Positions 1-8,212 of a stretch of DNA of 64,000 bases are shown piece by piece (position 1 is the stretch's first letter; each line of letters starts with the position of its first letter). The position numbers were made by a program, and so were the translations under genes. Source of the DNA: Saprospiraceae bacterium (GTDB lineage: Bacteria > Bacteroidota > Bacteroidia > Chitinophagales > Saprospiraceae). Below the pieces are notes generated by a model, which saw nothing but the letters and a program-made list of their open reading frames with translations, was not told the origin of the DNA and did not search any database. Location: contig JADJGA010000003.1 of the NCBI GenBank assembly GCA_016708265.1, positions 62,001 through 126,000 on the forward strand, given 5' to 3'.

Positions 1-55
1 ACTTTTCTACCCTTCTACCCTTCCTCCTTTCTACCTTTTAATTTTACGTTTTTCA
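1..55. repeat. Degenerate pyrimidine-rich simple repeat downstream of rsmI
   Basis: The stretch after the rsmI stop is made of imperfect units such as 'ctacccttctaccctt'. On the minus strand it reads as purine-rich 'gaagggtagaa' units preceded by 'gtgaatagtgaaaaa'. Very similar words appear just after the stops of kce (about 30556) and hypB (about 60222). No gene is seen. It looks like slippage-derived filler rather than a terminator. Confidence 0.5.
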
Positions 56-724
56 CTATTCACTCCTATATGCCATCACAACGTATTCCCCTTTTACTTT
101 GCTTTCTTCATCCATACTTTCGAATACATTTTTGCAGGTTTCGAGCCTGAATTCCTCATATATCTTTGATATTTCCTTTGCAACGGAGATCAATGTATCT
201 TCTCCCAGATTTTCCACGATTTCACCTATCAGCTTTTTCAGCCTGTGAGGACTTTCATAGAAAACAATAGTATATGGATAGGTTTTCAGAAATTCCCAGC
301 GCTTGCTCCTACCCTTTTTATGAGGTAAAAATCCCTCGAAATGGAATTTGTCTGTTGGAAGACCAGAAGCTGAAAGTGCCGTTGTTATAGCTGAAGCACC
401 AGGCAAAGGCACCACCCTTATATTGTTTTTAAAGCACTCCCTTACAAGTAAAAATCCGGGATCTGAGATCAGAGGAGTACCTGCATCAGACACCAAAGCC
501 AAAGTCATCCCATTTTTCAACATATCTATCACATTACCTAATATTCTGTGCTCATTGTGATCGTGGTATGAAATAACCTGTTTCTCAATACTGTAATGTT
601 TCAGAAGATTGACGGTAACCCTTGTATCTTCTGCCAAAATCCTGTCTACATCCCTAAGAACTTCCAGTGCTCTCAAGGTAATATCCTTTAAATTGCCGAT
701 AGGTGTTGGTACAATATATAACAT
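56..724 (-). CDS. rsmI: 16S rRNA (cytidine-1402-2'-O)-methyltransferase RsmI
   Basis: The protein is 222 residues. RsmI uses S-adenosylmethionine to 2'-O-methylate C1402 in the decoding centre of 16S rRNA. The family's opening signature LYIVPTPIGNLKDIT is at residues 2-16. AEDTR (about 31-35), SDAGTPLISDPG (about 80-91) and the loop PLPGASA (about 106-112) are typical of this tetrapyrrole-methylase-fold family. The protein is short, lacking the C-terminal extension seen in longer homologues such as the E. coli protein, and ends at a TAG that runs into a purine-rich repeat. The ATG at 724 fits the family N-terminus. The first twelve codons are found again at 1641-1677 in a partial duplication. 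Confidence 0.95.
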   Translation of the reverse strand: MLYIVPTPIGNLKDITLRALEVLRDVDRILAEDTRVTVNLLKHYSIEKQVISYHDHNEHRILGNVIDMLKNGMTLALVSDAGTPLISDPGFLLVRECFKNNIRVVPLPGASAITTALSASGLPTDKFHFEGFLPHKKGRSKRWEFLKTYPYTIVFYESPHRLKKLIGEIVENLGEDTLISVAKEISKIYEEFRLETCKNVFESMDEESKVKGEYVVMAYRSE

Positions 725-1006
725 GGGACAAAGCTAATAAATTGAACTGAAATTAATTAAAATATATTAAATCATTTGTTCAAATAAAATACATTCTAAA
801 TATGGAAATGTGATTCCCTAAACTAAATCTGTGACTATTCAATTCAACCCTGAAAGGGTGATATGATTATAGAAAACATCATACATCCTGAATATCAACC
901 CTGAAGGGGTGGCATGATCTTCGAGGTAAATTATAAAATGTTCATTCCAACCAATCAAACAGGAATTTTTCATTATAATCAATCTCAAATTTACGCAATA
1001 ATTCTA
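691..1006. repeat. Direct repeat, copy 1 (rsmI start, intergenic DNA, RAYT end)
   Basis: This segment of about 316 bp is repeated at 1644-1960. It contains the first twelve rsmI codons, the whole rsmI-RAYT spacer and the last 17 codons plus stop of the RAYT gene. Outside the rsmI codons the two copies differ at only about half a dozen positions, including one inserted G in the first palindrome. The boundaries were judged by eye. Confidence 0.9.
840..915. repeat. Pair of REP-like palindromes
   Basis: Two imperfect palindromes, ACCCTGAAAGGGT (about 847-859) and AACCCTGAAGGGGTGG (about 897-912), lie about 50 bp apart between rsmI and the RAYT gene. A third, in the opposite sense (CACCCTTTCAGGGT, about 1413-1426), overlaps the region upstream of the RAYT start. 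The pair is repeated at about 1799-1814 and 1851-1866. Palindromes flanking a Y1 transposase are the expected substrates of RAYT proteins. Confidence 0.7.
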
Positions 1007-1403
1007 AATATTCATGCCTGAAAGTCTGCTTTTTATGATGGGTTTCCTGATTTAATATATATTTATATACATTTTCAATTTGTGAATGTGAATATGAAAA
1101 TGCTCCATACCCTTCTTGCCAGGAAAAATGTCCATCAACCCATTTTTGTTCATTGATAAAATTGCTTGAATTATTTTTGATATCGCGAACCAAATCAGAT
1201 ATTTTAATTGATGGTTTTAAACCAACAAATACATGAACATGATCAGAATTGCCATTGACAATTATTGATTTTTGATTTTTTCCTTTTACAATTCCAGCAA
1301 TATATTTAAAAACTACTTCTTTCCATTCATTTTGCAAAAGATTTTCTCTGCCTTTGACTGCAAATACATATTGAATATAGATTTGTGAAAATGTTCCTGC
1401 CAT
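942..1403 (-). CDS. REP-associated tyrosine transposase (RAYT, Y1/IS200-like)
   Basis: This is a single-domain HUH/Y1 transposase of about 153 residues, of the kind that nicks and joins single-stranded DNA at REP-type hairpins. HVHVFVGL (about residues 56-63) carries the HxH metal motif. The tyrosine in the helix SQIENVYKYILNQ is the likely nucleophile. An ATG at 1415 is possible, but the ATG at 1403, giving MAGTFSQIYIQ, is preferred because that is the usual family start and an AGGGTGA ribosome-binding-like stretch precedes it. The upstream start would lie inside the REP-like hairpin at 1411-1428. Palindromic repeats surround the gene, and its last 17 codons recur at 1896-1960. It appears intact; whether it is active is unknown. 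Confidence 0.9.
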   Translation of the reverse strand: MAGTFSQIYIQYVFAVKGRENLLQNEWKEVVFKYIAGIVKGKNQKSIIVNGNSDHVHVFVGLKPSIKISDLVRDIKNNSSNFINEQKWVDGHFSWQEGYGAFSYSHSQIENVYKYILNQETHHKKQTFRHEYLELLRKFEIDYNEKFLFDWLE

Positions 1404-1430
1404 AATTAATGTCACCCTTTCAGGGTTTCA

Positions 1431-1596
1431 ATTTTTTTATAAACAAATTATCTATAATAATTTCATCCGCCCAGCGGATTATTTTGGATCCTAATAACTA
1501 CCTCCCCGTTAAACCAATTCATAGAACAAAAATAAAATTTATTCTAATAACTTGATAATTTATGACCGAATGTTTGCATTTCTCCAAAAACATTTC
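1431..1596. other. AT-rich stretch upstream of RAYT
   Basis: No gene is recognised. A short hairpin ATCCGC-CCA-GCGGAT sits at about 1466-1480, embedded in a longer imperfect match (AATAAT/ATTATT flanks). It lies upstream of the RAYT start and may be a further transposon-associated structure. Confidence 0.4.
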
Positions 1597-1677
1597 TTAT
1601 GTCTTTTTTATCCATTTCTTTGCATATTTTTTTATCCCTAATAAGTTGCCGATGGGTGTAGGTACAATGTATAACAT
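1597..1677 (-). pseudogene. rsmI 5' fragment
   Basis: An ATG at 1677 opens a frame that matches rsmI for twelve codons (MLYIVPTPIGNL) and then runs into unrelated lysine-rich codons and a TAA. All four nucleotide differences from the intact gene over those codons are synonymous. This suggests the piece comes from a once-functional diverged allele rather than from a fresh local copy. Confidence 0.7.
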
Positions 1678-1960
1678 GTGACAAAGCTAATAAATTGAAC
1701 TGAAATTAATTAAAATATATTAAATCATTTGTTCAAATAAAATACATTCTAAATATGGAAATGTGATTCCCTAAACTAAATCTGTGACTATTCAATTCAA
1801 CCCTGAAGGGGGTGATATGATTATAGAAAACATCATATATCCTGAATATCAACCCTGAAAGGGTGGCATGATCTTCGAGGTAAATTATAAAATGTTCATT
1901 CCAACCAATCAAACAGGAATTTTTCATTATATTCAACCTCAAATTTATGCAATAATTCTA
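1644..1960. repeat. Direct repeat, copy 2 (partial duplicate of the rsmI/RAYT junction)
   Basis: This is the second copy of the 691-1006 segment, offset by 953-954 bp. Its rsmI start (ATG at 1677 on minus) keeps MLYIVPTPIGNL with four silent third-position changes, then diverges and stops after about 26 codons. Its RAYT end (stop at 1896-1898) encodes the same C-terminus with conservative changes (R to H, I to V, D to E). Both are gene fragments, not functional genes. Confidence 0.9.
1896..1960 (-). pseudogene. RAYT 3' fragment
   Basis: Only the last 17 codons and the stop of a RAYT gene are present, ending NEKFLFDWLE as in the intact copy at 942. Relative to that copy it has three conservative amino acid changes. 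The rest of this second transposase gene is missing; the adjacent bases to 2017 are the ybeY downstream spacer. Confidence 0.7.
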
Positions 1961-2017
1961 TTTTATTTTCAAAGCATTCATAATCCCGGTTGTCAAACCG
2001 GGATAATCTAATCAAGT

Positions 2018-2452
2018 TTATTTTGTTGCGTTAAGTATCAAATTGATCAATTCATTTTCCTTTGACGTCATCAGTTGTTTGTCTTCTTTGGTTTTATCTT
2101 TGTAGCCGATGAAATGTAGCAATCCATGGGAAATAACGCGGAATAATTCATCCCTGAAATCAATTTTCAGGTTTTTTGCATTATCCCTCACCCTGTCTAT
2201 ACTGATAAAAATATCACCGGACAGCGGGTCATTGTCAGACTGAAAAGAAATAATATCGGTATAATAATCGTGTTTCAGATACTTTTTATTGATGTCCAAC
2301 AGATAATCATCTGAACAAAATATGTAATTTATTTCACCGGTTTCTTTACCTTCACTTAAAGCAAAATCAACAAGGCACTTTTTCAGTATACGCTTGTCTT
2401 TAAGTTTAAAATCAATATCAGCAAGGTGGTAAAGTAATTTATTCCTGATCAT
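2018..2452 (-). CDS. ybeY: Endoribonuclease YbeY (16S rRNA 3'-end maturation factor)
   Basis: The protein is 144 residues. YbeY is a zinc-dependent endoribonuclease needed for 16S rRNA 3' processing and 70S quality control. The family core is present: DIISFQSD, GDIFIS, and the metal motif HGLLHFIGYKDKT near residues 107-119. The third ligand, commonly His in HGxLHxxGYDH, is replaced here by KDK, which I believe is common in Bacteroidota. ATG at 2452 is chosen over the in-frame TTG at 2455. It starts just after the stop of the RsbW-like gene (2458), which indicates co-transcription with that gene and the DUF4175 gene upstream. Confidence 0.93.
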   Translation of the reverse strand: MIRNKLLYHLADIDFKLKDKRILKKCLVDFALSEGKETGEINYIFCSDDYLLDINKKYLKHDYYTDIISFQSDNDPLSGDIFISIDRVRDNAKNLKIDFRDELFRVISHGLLHFIGYKDKTKEDKQLMTSKENELINLILNATK

Positions 2453-2457
2453 CAAAT

Positions 2458-2862
2458 TTAATTTTGAATCTTGAAAGTGATCTCAACATTTGCTCCCTGC
2501 TTCCTGAATTTGACTTTATGAGCCAGGCTCTGCATGATAAGTACTCCCCTGCCATTTTCCATTTGGACCCTTTCACATGTTCTGGGATCAGGAATAGTAT
2601 TCCAGTCAAATCCATCTCCTTCATCACGTACTATGAACTTGATCTTCTTGGTTTTGATATCACACCACAATTTAATATCTTTGCTAATGTCGCATTTATT
2701 ACCATGGATAATTGCGTTATTCACAGCCTCAGTCAGGGTTATAAGTATATTGGGGTAAACAGATTCATGTATACTGTGTTTTATAGCTATATCGTCGAGC
2801 CACAATTTTACAAGCCGGATATTGTCCGGATTTGATTTGAAAACAATGCAATGAGTTTTCAT
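2458..2862 (-). CDS. RsbW-like ATP-binding protein (anti-sigma factor/serine kinase fold)
   Basis: The protein is 134 residues. It is a small stand-alone GHKL ATPase domain of the HATPase_c_2/RsbW type. The N box EAVNNAIIHGNK (about 47-58), G1 box DEGDGFD (about 81-87) and G2 box GRGVLIM (about 105-111) are all visible, so ATP binding is likely. Members of this family phosphorylate STAS-domain anti-anti-sigma proteins or bind sigma factors; no such partner lies in this window. ATG at 2862 is chosen over TTG at 2865. It lies between the DUF4175 gene (45 bp gap) and ybeY (a few bases), all on the minus strand. Its target cannot be told from sequence. Confidence 0.85.
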   Translation of the reverse strand: MKTHCIVFKSNPDNIRLVKLWLDDIAIKHSIHESVYPNILITLTEAVNNAIIHGNKCDISKDIKLWCDIKTKKIKFIVRDEGDGFDWNTIPDPRTCERVQMENGRGVLIMQSLAHKVKFRKQGANVEITFKIQN

Positions 2863-2909
2863 CAATAAATCATTATTCTTTAAGCTTATATATCAAATAT
2901 CGTGCTACT

Positions 2910-5900
2910 TTATTTATTGTTCTTCATTTTTTCAATATAATCCCTGACAAGGTCACGATAAAACGGTTTCAGAGTTGGTGAAACAGACCTGTAAATATCG
3001 AGTTGTGATTCCCTTTCCTTCAGGTATTTTTCAATTGCAGGAGGAAGTTTTCGCTCTTTATCAGTACCTGTCTCCGATTTTCTTTCATTTTCAAAACCCC
3101 TCTGTCTGTCTGCTTTGTCAGCTTCGAGCAGTCTGTTTGTGATATCCTGCTGTCTTTTTATCAACTGTCCGTCAAGACGCTTATTGACGAGATCTTCTTC
3201 AAGTCTATTCATATCGTCGATCATTTTCTGGAGCTCATTTCCACCACCTTTACCCTCTTCCTGTTTCTCCCGTTTCAGCTGTTCAAGTGCTTTTCTCAAT
3301 TCAGCCTGTTGTTTTGCAGCTTCTGCAAATTCCTTTGGCATGCCTCCTTTTCCACTCTTCCCCTGCATCTGGCTGAGCATCTGCTTCATTTTTTCAGTCA
3401 GTTTTTCCTGTCCTTTTGCTATCTTATCCATAGGTTCCTTTCCCGATTTGCCGGGCTTTTTACCACTTCCTCCAGGCTTATTGCATGATCCTGACCCGGG
3501 CATTCCTGAACCATTTTTTTGCATCTGCTGCATGGATTCATCAAGCATCAGGGCAAGGTCATTCAGTCCTTTCATCGACTCATGCTGAGCTTTGTTGGCC
3601 CCGGGAAAATCCCTTGATCCTGGAAACTGATCGTCATTTTGAAGTTTTTTAAGGCTCTGATCGATACTCCCTTTTATTTCCCTCACTTTGTCATTGACAA
3701 ATGACTGGATTTCAACCACTCTCTTGCTCAGGGCGTGAAGGCTGTCTTCAACGATCTTAAAATCCTCACTGATCTTATGCTGATCAACCAGAACTTTTTT
3801 AAATGCTGGTGAATTTACAATCACACTGCCTGACCTCTTCATAAGGGATTCCTGATCAAATGAAAGAGTCAGGAGGTTTTCCAGCAATTGCCTCAATGCT
3901 TTCAGGTCTTCTTCATGTTGTTCTTTCTCGCTGCCTTCCATTTGCATTTCAAGGCTTTTTGCCATTTTCTTCATTTTCTGAGCTGCACTTTTCTGTGACT
4001 GTGAAGCACCGGAATTTTTGTTTTCCTTGATCTGATCGTCACTCTTTTCCATATCCTGCTCTATTTCCTCCATTTTCTCCTTATTGTCTTTAGCGAGATT
4101 TTTAGGATGCTCTAGTTCCTCGTTCTTTTTCATCAGGTCTTCCACTTTTTCCTTGGTCTTGTCAAACTCCTTATTCAGTTCCTGTTGCTCCTTTTTCAGC
4201 TCTTCATTTGGTTTTGCTTTATCCTTAGTCTCTTCACTGAGTTTTTCCTGCTTTTCTGCCATTTTGTTCAGTTCTTTGATCGACTCAGATATTTCTTTTT
4301 CCAGTTCCAGTTGCTTGAATAATTCAAGCATCCTATCCATTTGCTTTTCGAGTTTTTCTTCATCGAGATTCATCTGATCCATCTGTTCCATCATCTCATC
4401 TTTCTGCAATTCCTTCATCAGTTCCTCAATTTTCTGCATCAGATCTTTCTGTTCCTGGCTCAGTGATTCTTCGAACATTTTCTGAAGTTGCTCCTGCTTA
4501 TTGAGGATCGATTCATCAAGTTTTTTAAAATCCTGTTGTTTTTTTAGATTTTCCTCCAACTTGTTCTTTGCATCTTCGAGCATTTTCTGGAGTTCCTTCT
4601 CTTTTTCAAGCAATTTTTCCAGTTCTTTTTTATCCTGCCATTCGGCTTCCTTTTTCTGCATCAGTTTCTCACGGAGTTTCCTGAGTTTCTCCCTTATCTT
4701 TTTTGCCTCCTGCTGTATCTTTTCAAGGTTTTTCTTTATATCTTCTTCGTTTTGGTTCTCCTGCTTATCAAATTCATCTTCAGATATCGTCCTGTATTCC
4801 ATTTCACCCGAAACACTGCTTTTGGGACCATTTATTCCATCATTGTCCTTCACCTCAAAGTAATACTTCAATACTTGTCCGGGTTTAAGGCTGATATCTG
4901 CAAAATCGAGTATATATCTGAAATCAAAATTTTTAGCTTTTGAAATAGTCAGTTTTTTTGATTGCACTCCGGATATACTTCCGTCTTTATCCCCTACCCT
5001 GTAATTGAAACTGAGCGATGAAAAACCATAATCGTCAGAAACATTTCCTATAAAATAGATCATGGAGTCGTCGAGGGAATCTCTTACCTGCTCAATGTTG
5101 ATAGTAGGGAATTTATCCTTTACTACATTAATCGAATAGCTCATTGAATCAGGAACGGAGATCCTGTTATTGACGATATACAATTTGTAAATATCATCAT
5201 TTATTATCTTTCTCGTAAATCTGAAATTACCACCATCAGATTCAATCAGGTACCTTTTATTTTTATCTGACAGGAAATTCATTTTCAACAGATCTGTATT
5301 CATTGAATTAAAATCCCATCTTAAAACGGAACCCTCAAGCACAAGGAGATCACCTGTATTCTTGATCAGTTCATCTTTTTGTCCTGTATAGGAAGGATAA
5401 TCGACGTAGATGCTGAAATCAGTTATTACCGGTTTAGGGATCACTTTAATTTCATAATTTTCTGATTTTACCCTTCCGCTATAAAGCTGAAAATCCATAT
5501 CTTCCTGAATATTTTTAAAAACATATTCAAATTCATCAGGTCCTGTTTTTGTCAGGCGATACTGAAAATCCTCTATATCGATGTAAACATCAGCAGGTAA
5601 AGTCTCTCCTTCAATTTTCACTTTCAGGGTCATATCAGAATACTGAACTGCCTCCAGCGATTTATTCACTATCTTAAATTCAAAGGGAGCCGGACGCAGG
5701 AAATCGATATTGTTGTTTATTATTCTCTTTGTACTGCTTTTAATTATACCCGGAGCAAACAGAAGAAGCAATAGCAAAAACAGGGCAGGTGGCAGTAAAT
5801 ACTTCAGATATCTTCTGTTGCTCTGAAGATTAACCGCTGTTCTGAATGGCACTATCTTTATCTCCTCACTTTTCTGATCAATACTTGCAAACAGCAGCTC

Positions 5901-6308
5901 ATTGTCCTGATCTGACTGAGATTGCCCGTAAAGCTGCAGGACATTGAGCAATTTATCTTTCACATTCGAAAAATGATTACCAATTATGATTGCAGCATTC
6001 TCATGACTCAAAACTTTGCCAAGTCTGAAATATTTTGATAAAGGAACCAAAACAAAAAAAGCAAGTGAAGATAAAGAAATCCCGATAAAACTATAATAAA
6101 TAAGCTTTCTGACAGCTCTGCTGAAATAGAACTGACTTTCAAGTAAATTGAATATCAGAAACAAAGCCAGTACGATAGCCGAAAACAAAATAGCACCTCT
6201 TAATATCTTATTGATATAAAATTTGCGGATAAACCTGTCGAGTTTTTCTATAAGTATCTGATAATTGCTTAGTTTTATATCCATATTTCTATTATTGCTT
6301 CCTGACAT
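2910..6308 (-). CDS. DUF4175-type membrane protein with long coiled coil
   Basis: The protein is 1,132 residues. Three hydrophobic segments are seen near residues 38-58, 68-90 and 168-187, followed by a beta-rich, probably extracytoplasmic region (about 190-500). A very long Lys/Glu/Gln/Met-rich coiled coil follows (about 510-900 and again about 1000-1130), interrupted by a Gly/Ser/Pro/Lys linker (GSGMPGSGSCNKPGGSG) near 965. This layout matches the DUF4175 family, whose members are large envelope proteins of unknown function. The gene is first in a minus-strand operon with the RsbW-like ATPase and ybeY. The start is an ATG. Confidence 0.8.
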   Translation of the reverse strand: MSGSNNRNMDIKLSNYQILIEKLDRFIRKFYINKILRGAILFSAIVLALFLIFNLLESQFYFSRAVRKLIYYSFIGISLSSLAFFVLVPLSKYFRLGKVLSHENAAIIIGNHFSNVKDKLLNVLQLYGQSQSDQDNELLFASIDQKSEEIKIVPFRTAVNLQSNRRYLKYLLPPALFLLLLLLFAPGIIKSSTKRIINNNIDFLRPAPFEFKIVNKSLEAVQYSDMTLKVKIEGETLPADVYIDIEDFQYRLTKTGPDEFEYVFKNIQEDMDFQLYSGRVKSENYEIKVIPKPVITDFSIYVDYPSYTGQKDELIKNTGDLLVLEGSVLRWDFNSMNTDLLKMNFLSDKNKRYLIESDGGNFRFTRKIINDDIYKLYIVNNRISVPDSMSYSINVVKDKFPTINIEQVRDSLDDSMIYFIGNVSDDYGFSSLSFNYRVGDKDGSISGVQSKKLTISKAKNFDFRYILDFADISLKPGQVLKYYFEVKDNDGINGPKSSVSGEMEYRTISEDEFDKQENQNEEDIKKNLEKIQQEAKKIREKLRKLREKLMQKKEAEWQDKKELEKLLEKEKELQKMLEDAKNKLEENLKKQQDFKKLDESILNKQEQLQKMFEESLSQEQKDLMQKIEELMKELQKDEMMEQMDQMNLDEEKLEKQMDRMLELFKQLELEKEISESIKELNKMAEKQEKLSEETKDKAKPNEELKKEQQELNKEFDKTKEKVEDLMKKNEELEHPKNLAKDNKEKMEEIEQDMEKSDDQIKENKNSGASQSQKSAAQKMKKMAKSLEMQMEGSEKEQHEEDLKALRQLLENLLTLSFDQESLMKRSGSVIVNSPAFKKVLVDQHKISEDFKIVEDSLHALSKRVVEIQSFVNDKVREIKGSIDQSLKKLQNDDQFPGSRDFPGANKAQHESMKGLNDLALMLDESMQQMQKNGSGMPGSGSCNKPGGSGKKPGKSGKEPMDKIAKGQEKLTEKMKQMLSQMQGKSGKGGMPKEFAEAAKQQAELRKALEQLKREKQEEGKGGGNELQKMIDDMNRLEEDLVNKRLDGQLIKRQQDITNRLLEADKADRQRGFENERKSETGTDKERKLPPAIEKYLKERESQLDIYRSVSPTLKPFYRDLVRDYIEKMKNNK

Positions 6309-6457
6309 TATTGTCAGCTCAAAATCCTACCATATCGTTAACTATAACACCTAACGAGCGAAAATGTTAAAAATTATTGTGGGAAATTTAAATTCAAGTT
6401 GATTCGCAGATTTATATGACAGAGTTTGAAAAAGCAATATTATTCTAAGTCCCACAT

Positions 6458-7069
6458 CTAATAATCACAGCCTCGAAGAATAATAATTCCTTTTTTCTTT
6501 AATTTTTGAGCTAATAATATTAAATCTTTATGTTCAGTAAATTCATTTATAGATTGAAATAATTTATCTTTTTTTTCAAATGACTTATTGCTTGAATAAA
6601 TCTTGACATAACATCCTTCATTTTCAGGAACATCTTTTATCAATTTAAATCCTTTTGATTCAATCCATTTCCTGTCTGAATTAGAAACATCTGTGATAAT
6701 AGATACTTGCGGGCAATATGCTGTTAAAATACTTATAACCCTGAAATCATTTCTATTGAATTTGTTTATTGAAATTTCTGTTTCATCAATTAATTTATAA
6801 TACATTTTGCAGTTCCAAAAATCAAATTTTGAAATATTAAATGGCAATATATTTTTAAATATTCTATGATGCTCCATCTCGATTAACTGCTTCCAAATTT
6901 GATCCTCAATATTCTTTGTCAATTTTATATCTTCTTGTTCAAATCCGAAATATTCATGAACAAAATAAATACCATCATTTAATGAGAATTTTACAATATG
7001 TGATAATTCCCCTTCAGCATTTAGTGAAACGGTAAATAATGTCAATATTATAATTGCGATGTTTTTCAA
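6458..7069 (-). CDS. Hypothetical secreted protein
   Basis: The protein is 203 residues and I do not recognise a family. It begins at a TTG (MKNIAIIILTLFTVSLNAEG), giving a good signal peptide with probable cleavage after NAEG or nearby, so export to the periplasm or surface is likely. The mature part is rich in Lys, Ile, Asn and Phe and has three Cys (in WNCKMY, AYCPQ and EGCYV) plus one near the end (RGCDY). It is more AT-rich than its neighbours and sits alone between AT-rich spacers, which could mean recent acquisition. It is probably a real gene because of the signal peptide and intact 200-codon frame. Confidence 0.6.
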   Translation of the reverse strand: MKNIAIIILTLFTVSLNAEGELSHIVKFSLNDGIYFVHEYFGFEQEDIKLTKNIEDQIWKQLIEMEHHRIFKNILPFNISKFDFWNCKMYYKLIDETEISINKFNRNDFRVISILTAYCPQVSIITDVSNSDRKWIESKGFKLIKDVPENEGCYVKIYSSNKSFEKKDKLFQSINEFTEHKDLILLAQKLKKKGIIILRGCDY

Positions 7070-7512
7070 TATTGTAATTATTTGAGATTTTAATAATTTT
7101 ATAAAGTTTATTAATTTTAAAACTGGCTACTTTATATTAGGCGAAATTAAAACTAAAATTTTTAAAAACCAACATTTTAAATTGTATAATAATTTTATTT
7201 TCAGGTAATTTTATTAATCACAAAATATACTATCCTATTTAAAATTTTTGCTAAAAAGTTCTATTGTATAATTGGGTAATCAAAATACATTTAGCCTTTA
7301 TTGATTAAGCGCCAAAACCACAATTAGCCCAAATTAAAAACAAACATTCCAGTATTAGTGGCTAAAAAAAAGTAAACCAAATAGTATTTGTCGTCTTATA
7401 CCATTTCTTACATTTTAGAAACTCATGTTTCAAATTATTTAAAATATTAAAGAATGTTATATATTTGCTTAAAATTTTAATCTTTAATTCTAATCAGTAC
7501 AAAACAAGTATA
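7070..7512. other. AT-rich intergenic region with a possible promoter
   Basis: No gene or RNA is recognised between the divergent 203-residue ORF and the DUF2461 gene. The only signal noted is a TAnnTTTG box at 7460-7467, a plausible -7 element for the downstream gene. Confidence 0.5.
7460..7467 (+). promoter_or_regulatory. Putative Bacteroidota -7 promoter box for the DUF2461 gene
   Basis: TATATTTG fits the TAnnTTTG -7 consensus used by the primary sigma factor of Bacteroidota. No clear TTTG -33 box was found at the expected distance. It lies 46 bp before the preferred ATG at 7513, which supports that start over the upstream one at 7465. Confidence 0.4.
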
Positions 7513-8172
7513 ATGGCAAACCTACAGCATTCATTCAATTTCCTTGTCGATCTGCGACTCAACAATGACAGGATATGGTTCAATAACAATAAAGAGTATT
7601 ATCTAAGTGCTCTTGGTGAATTTGAGAGTTTTATCAATGAAATGATTCCTGTCCTTAAAAGCTTTGATAATACCATCGATGTGATTTCCGCAAAGGAATG
7701 CATGTTCAGAATTTATAAAGACGTCAGATTCAGTGCCAATAAAGATCCTTACAAAACAAATTTTGGAGCATATATAGTCAAAGGAGGAAAGAAAAGTCCT
7801 TATGCCGGATACTATATTCATTTTGAACCGGACAGTTCCTTCATTGGCGGAGGTATTTATATGCCCCAGCCTGATGTTTTATTAAAACTCAGGACTCATG
7901 TTCTCAATCACTCAGCAGAATTTAAAAGTATAATTTTTTCTGATAAATTTAAAGAATTTTTCGGAGATCTTATGGATGAGAAGCTTAAAACCCCACCAAA
8001 AGGTTTTCCTAAAGACCACCCTGATATAGCTTTAGCCTTTTATAAAAGTTATGCCGTAGGGCACAATATTCCTAATGAAATGTGGTCTGATGCAAACCTG
8101 AGTGATAAATTTGCAGAAATTTTTAAATTACAGTACAATTTCAATTTATTCCTGAACAATGCTATTAAATAG
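7513..8172 (+). CDS. DUF2461 domain-containing protein
   Basis: The protein is 219 residues from the ATG at 7513. That start gives the family's usual opening (FNFLVDLRLNNDRIWFNNNKEYY). An upstream in-frame ATG at 7465 would add 16 residues unlike the family and would overlap the putative promoter. The conserved RIYKDVRFSANKDPYKTNFGAY block (about 77-98) and the later KGFPKDHPD block (about 159-167) are characteristic of DUF2461/TIGR02453. The function is unknown; members are cytosolic and widespread in Bacteroidota. The gene is monocistronic or leads the PDZ lipoprotein gene 40 bp downstream. Confidence 0.88.
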   Translation: MANLQHSFNFLVDLRLNNDRIWFNNNKEYYLSALGEFESFINEMIPVLKSFDNTIDVISAKECMFRIYKDVRFSANKDPYKTNFGAYIVKGGKKSPYAGYYIHFEPDSSFIGGGIYMPQPDVLLKLRTHVLNHSAEFKSIIFSDKFKEFFGDLMDEKLKTPPKGFPKDHPDIALAFYKSYAVGHNIPNEMWSDANLSDKFAEIFKLQYNFNLFLNNAIK

Positions 8173-8212
8173 TATGTTAGGATTTTATTAATTTTAAAAT
8201 TTTTAACTAAAA

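Noticed and set aside
1733..1942. 69-codon minus-strand frame in the second repeat copy
   Set aside because: It lies in the duplicated spacer and in the wrong frame of the RAYT fragment, and crosses two palindromes. It has no family resemblance.
3115..4943. Several Ser/Phe/Cys-rich frames on the plus strand within the DUF4175 gene
   Set aside because: They are antisense shadows of the Lys/Glu-rich coiled coil; their composition is explained by the opposite-strand codons.
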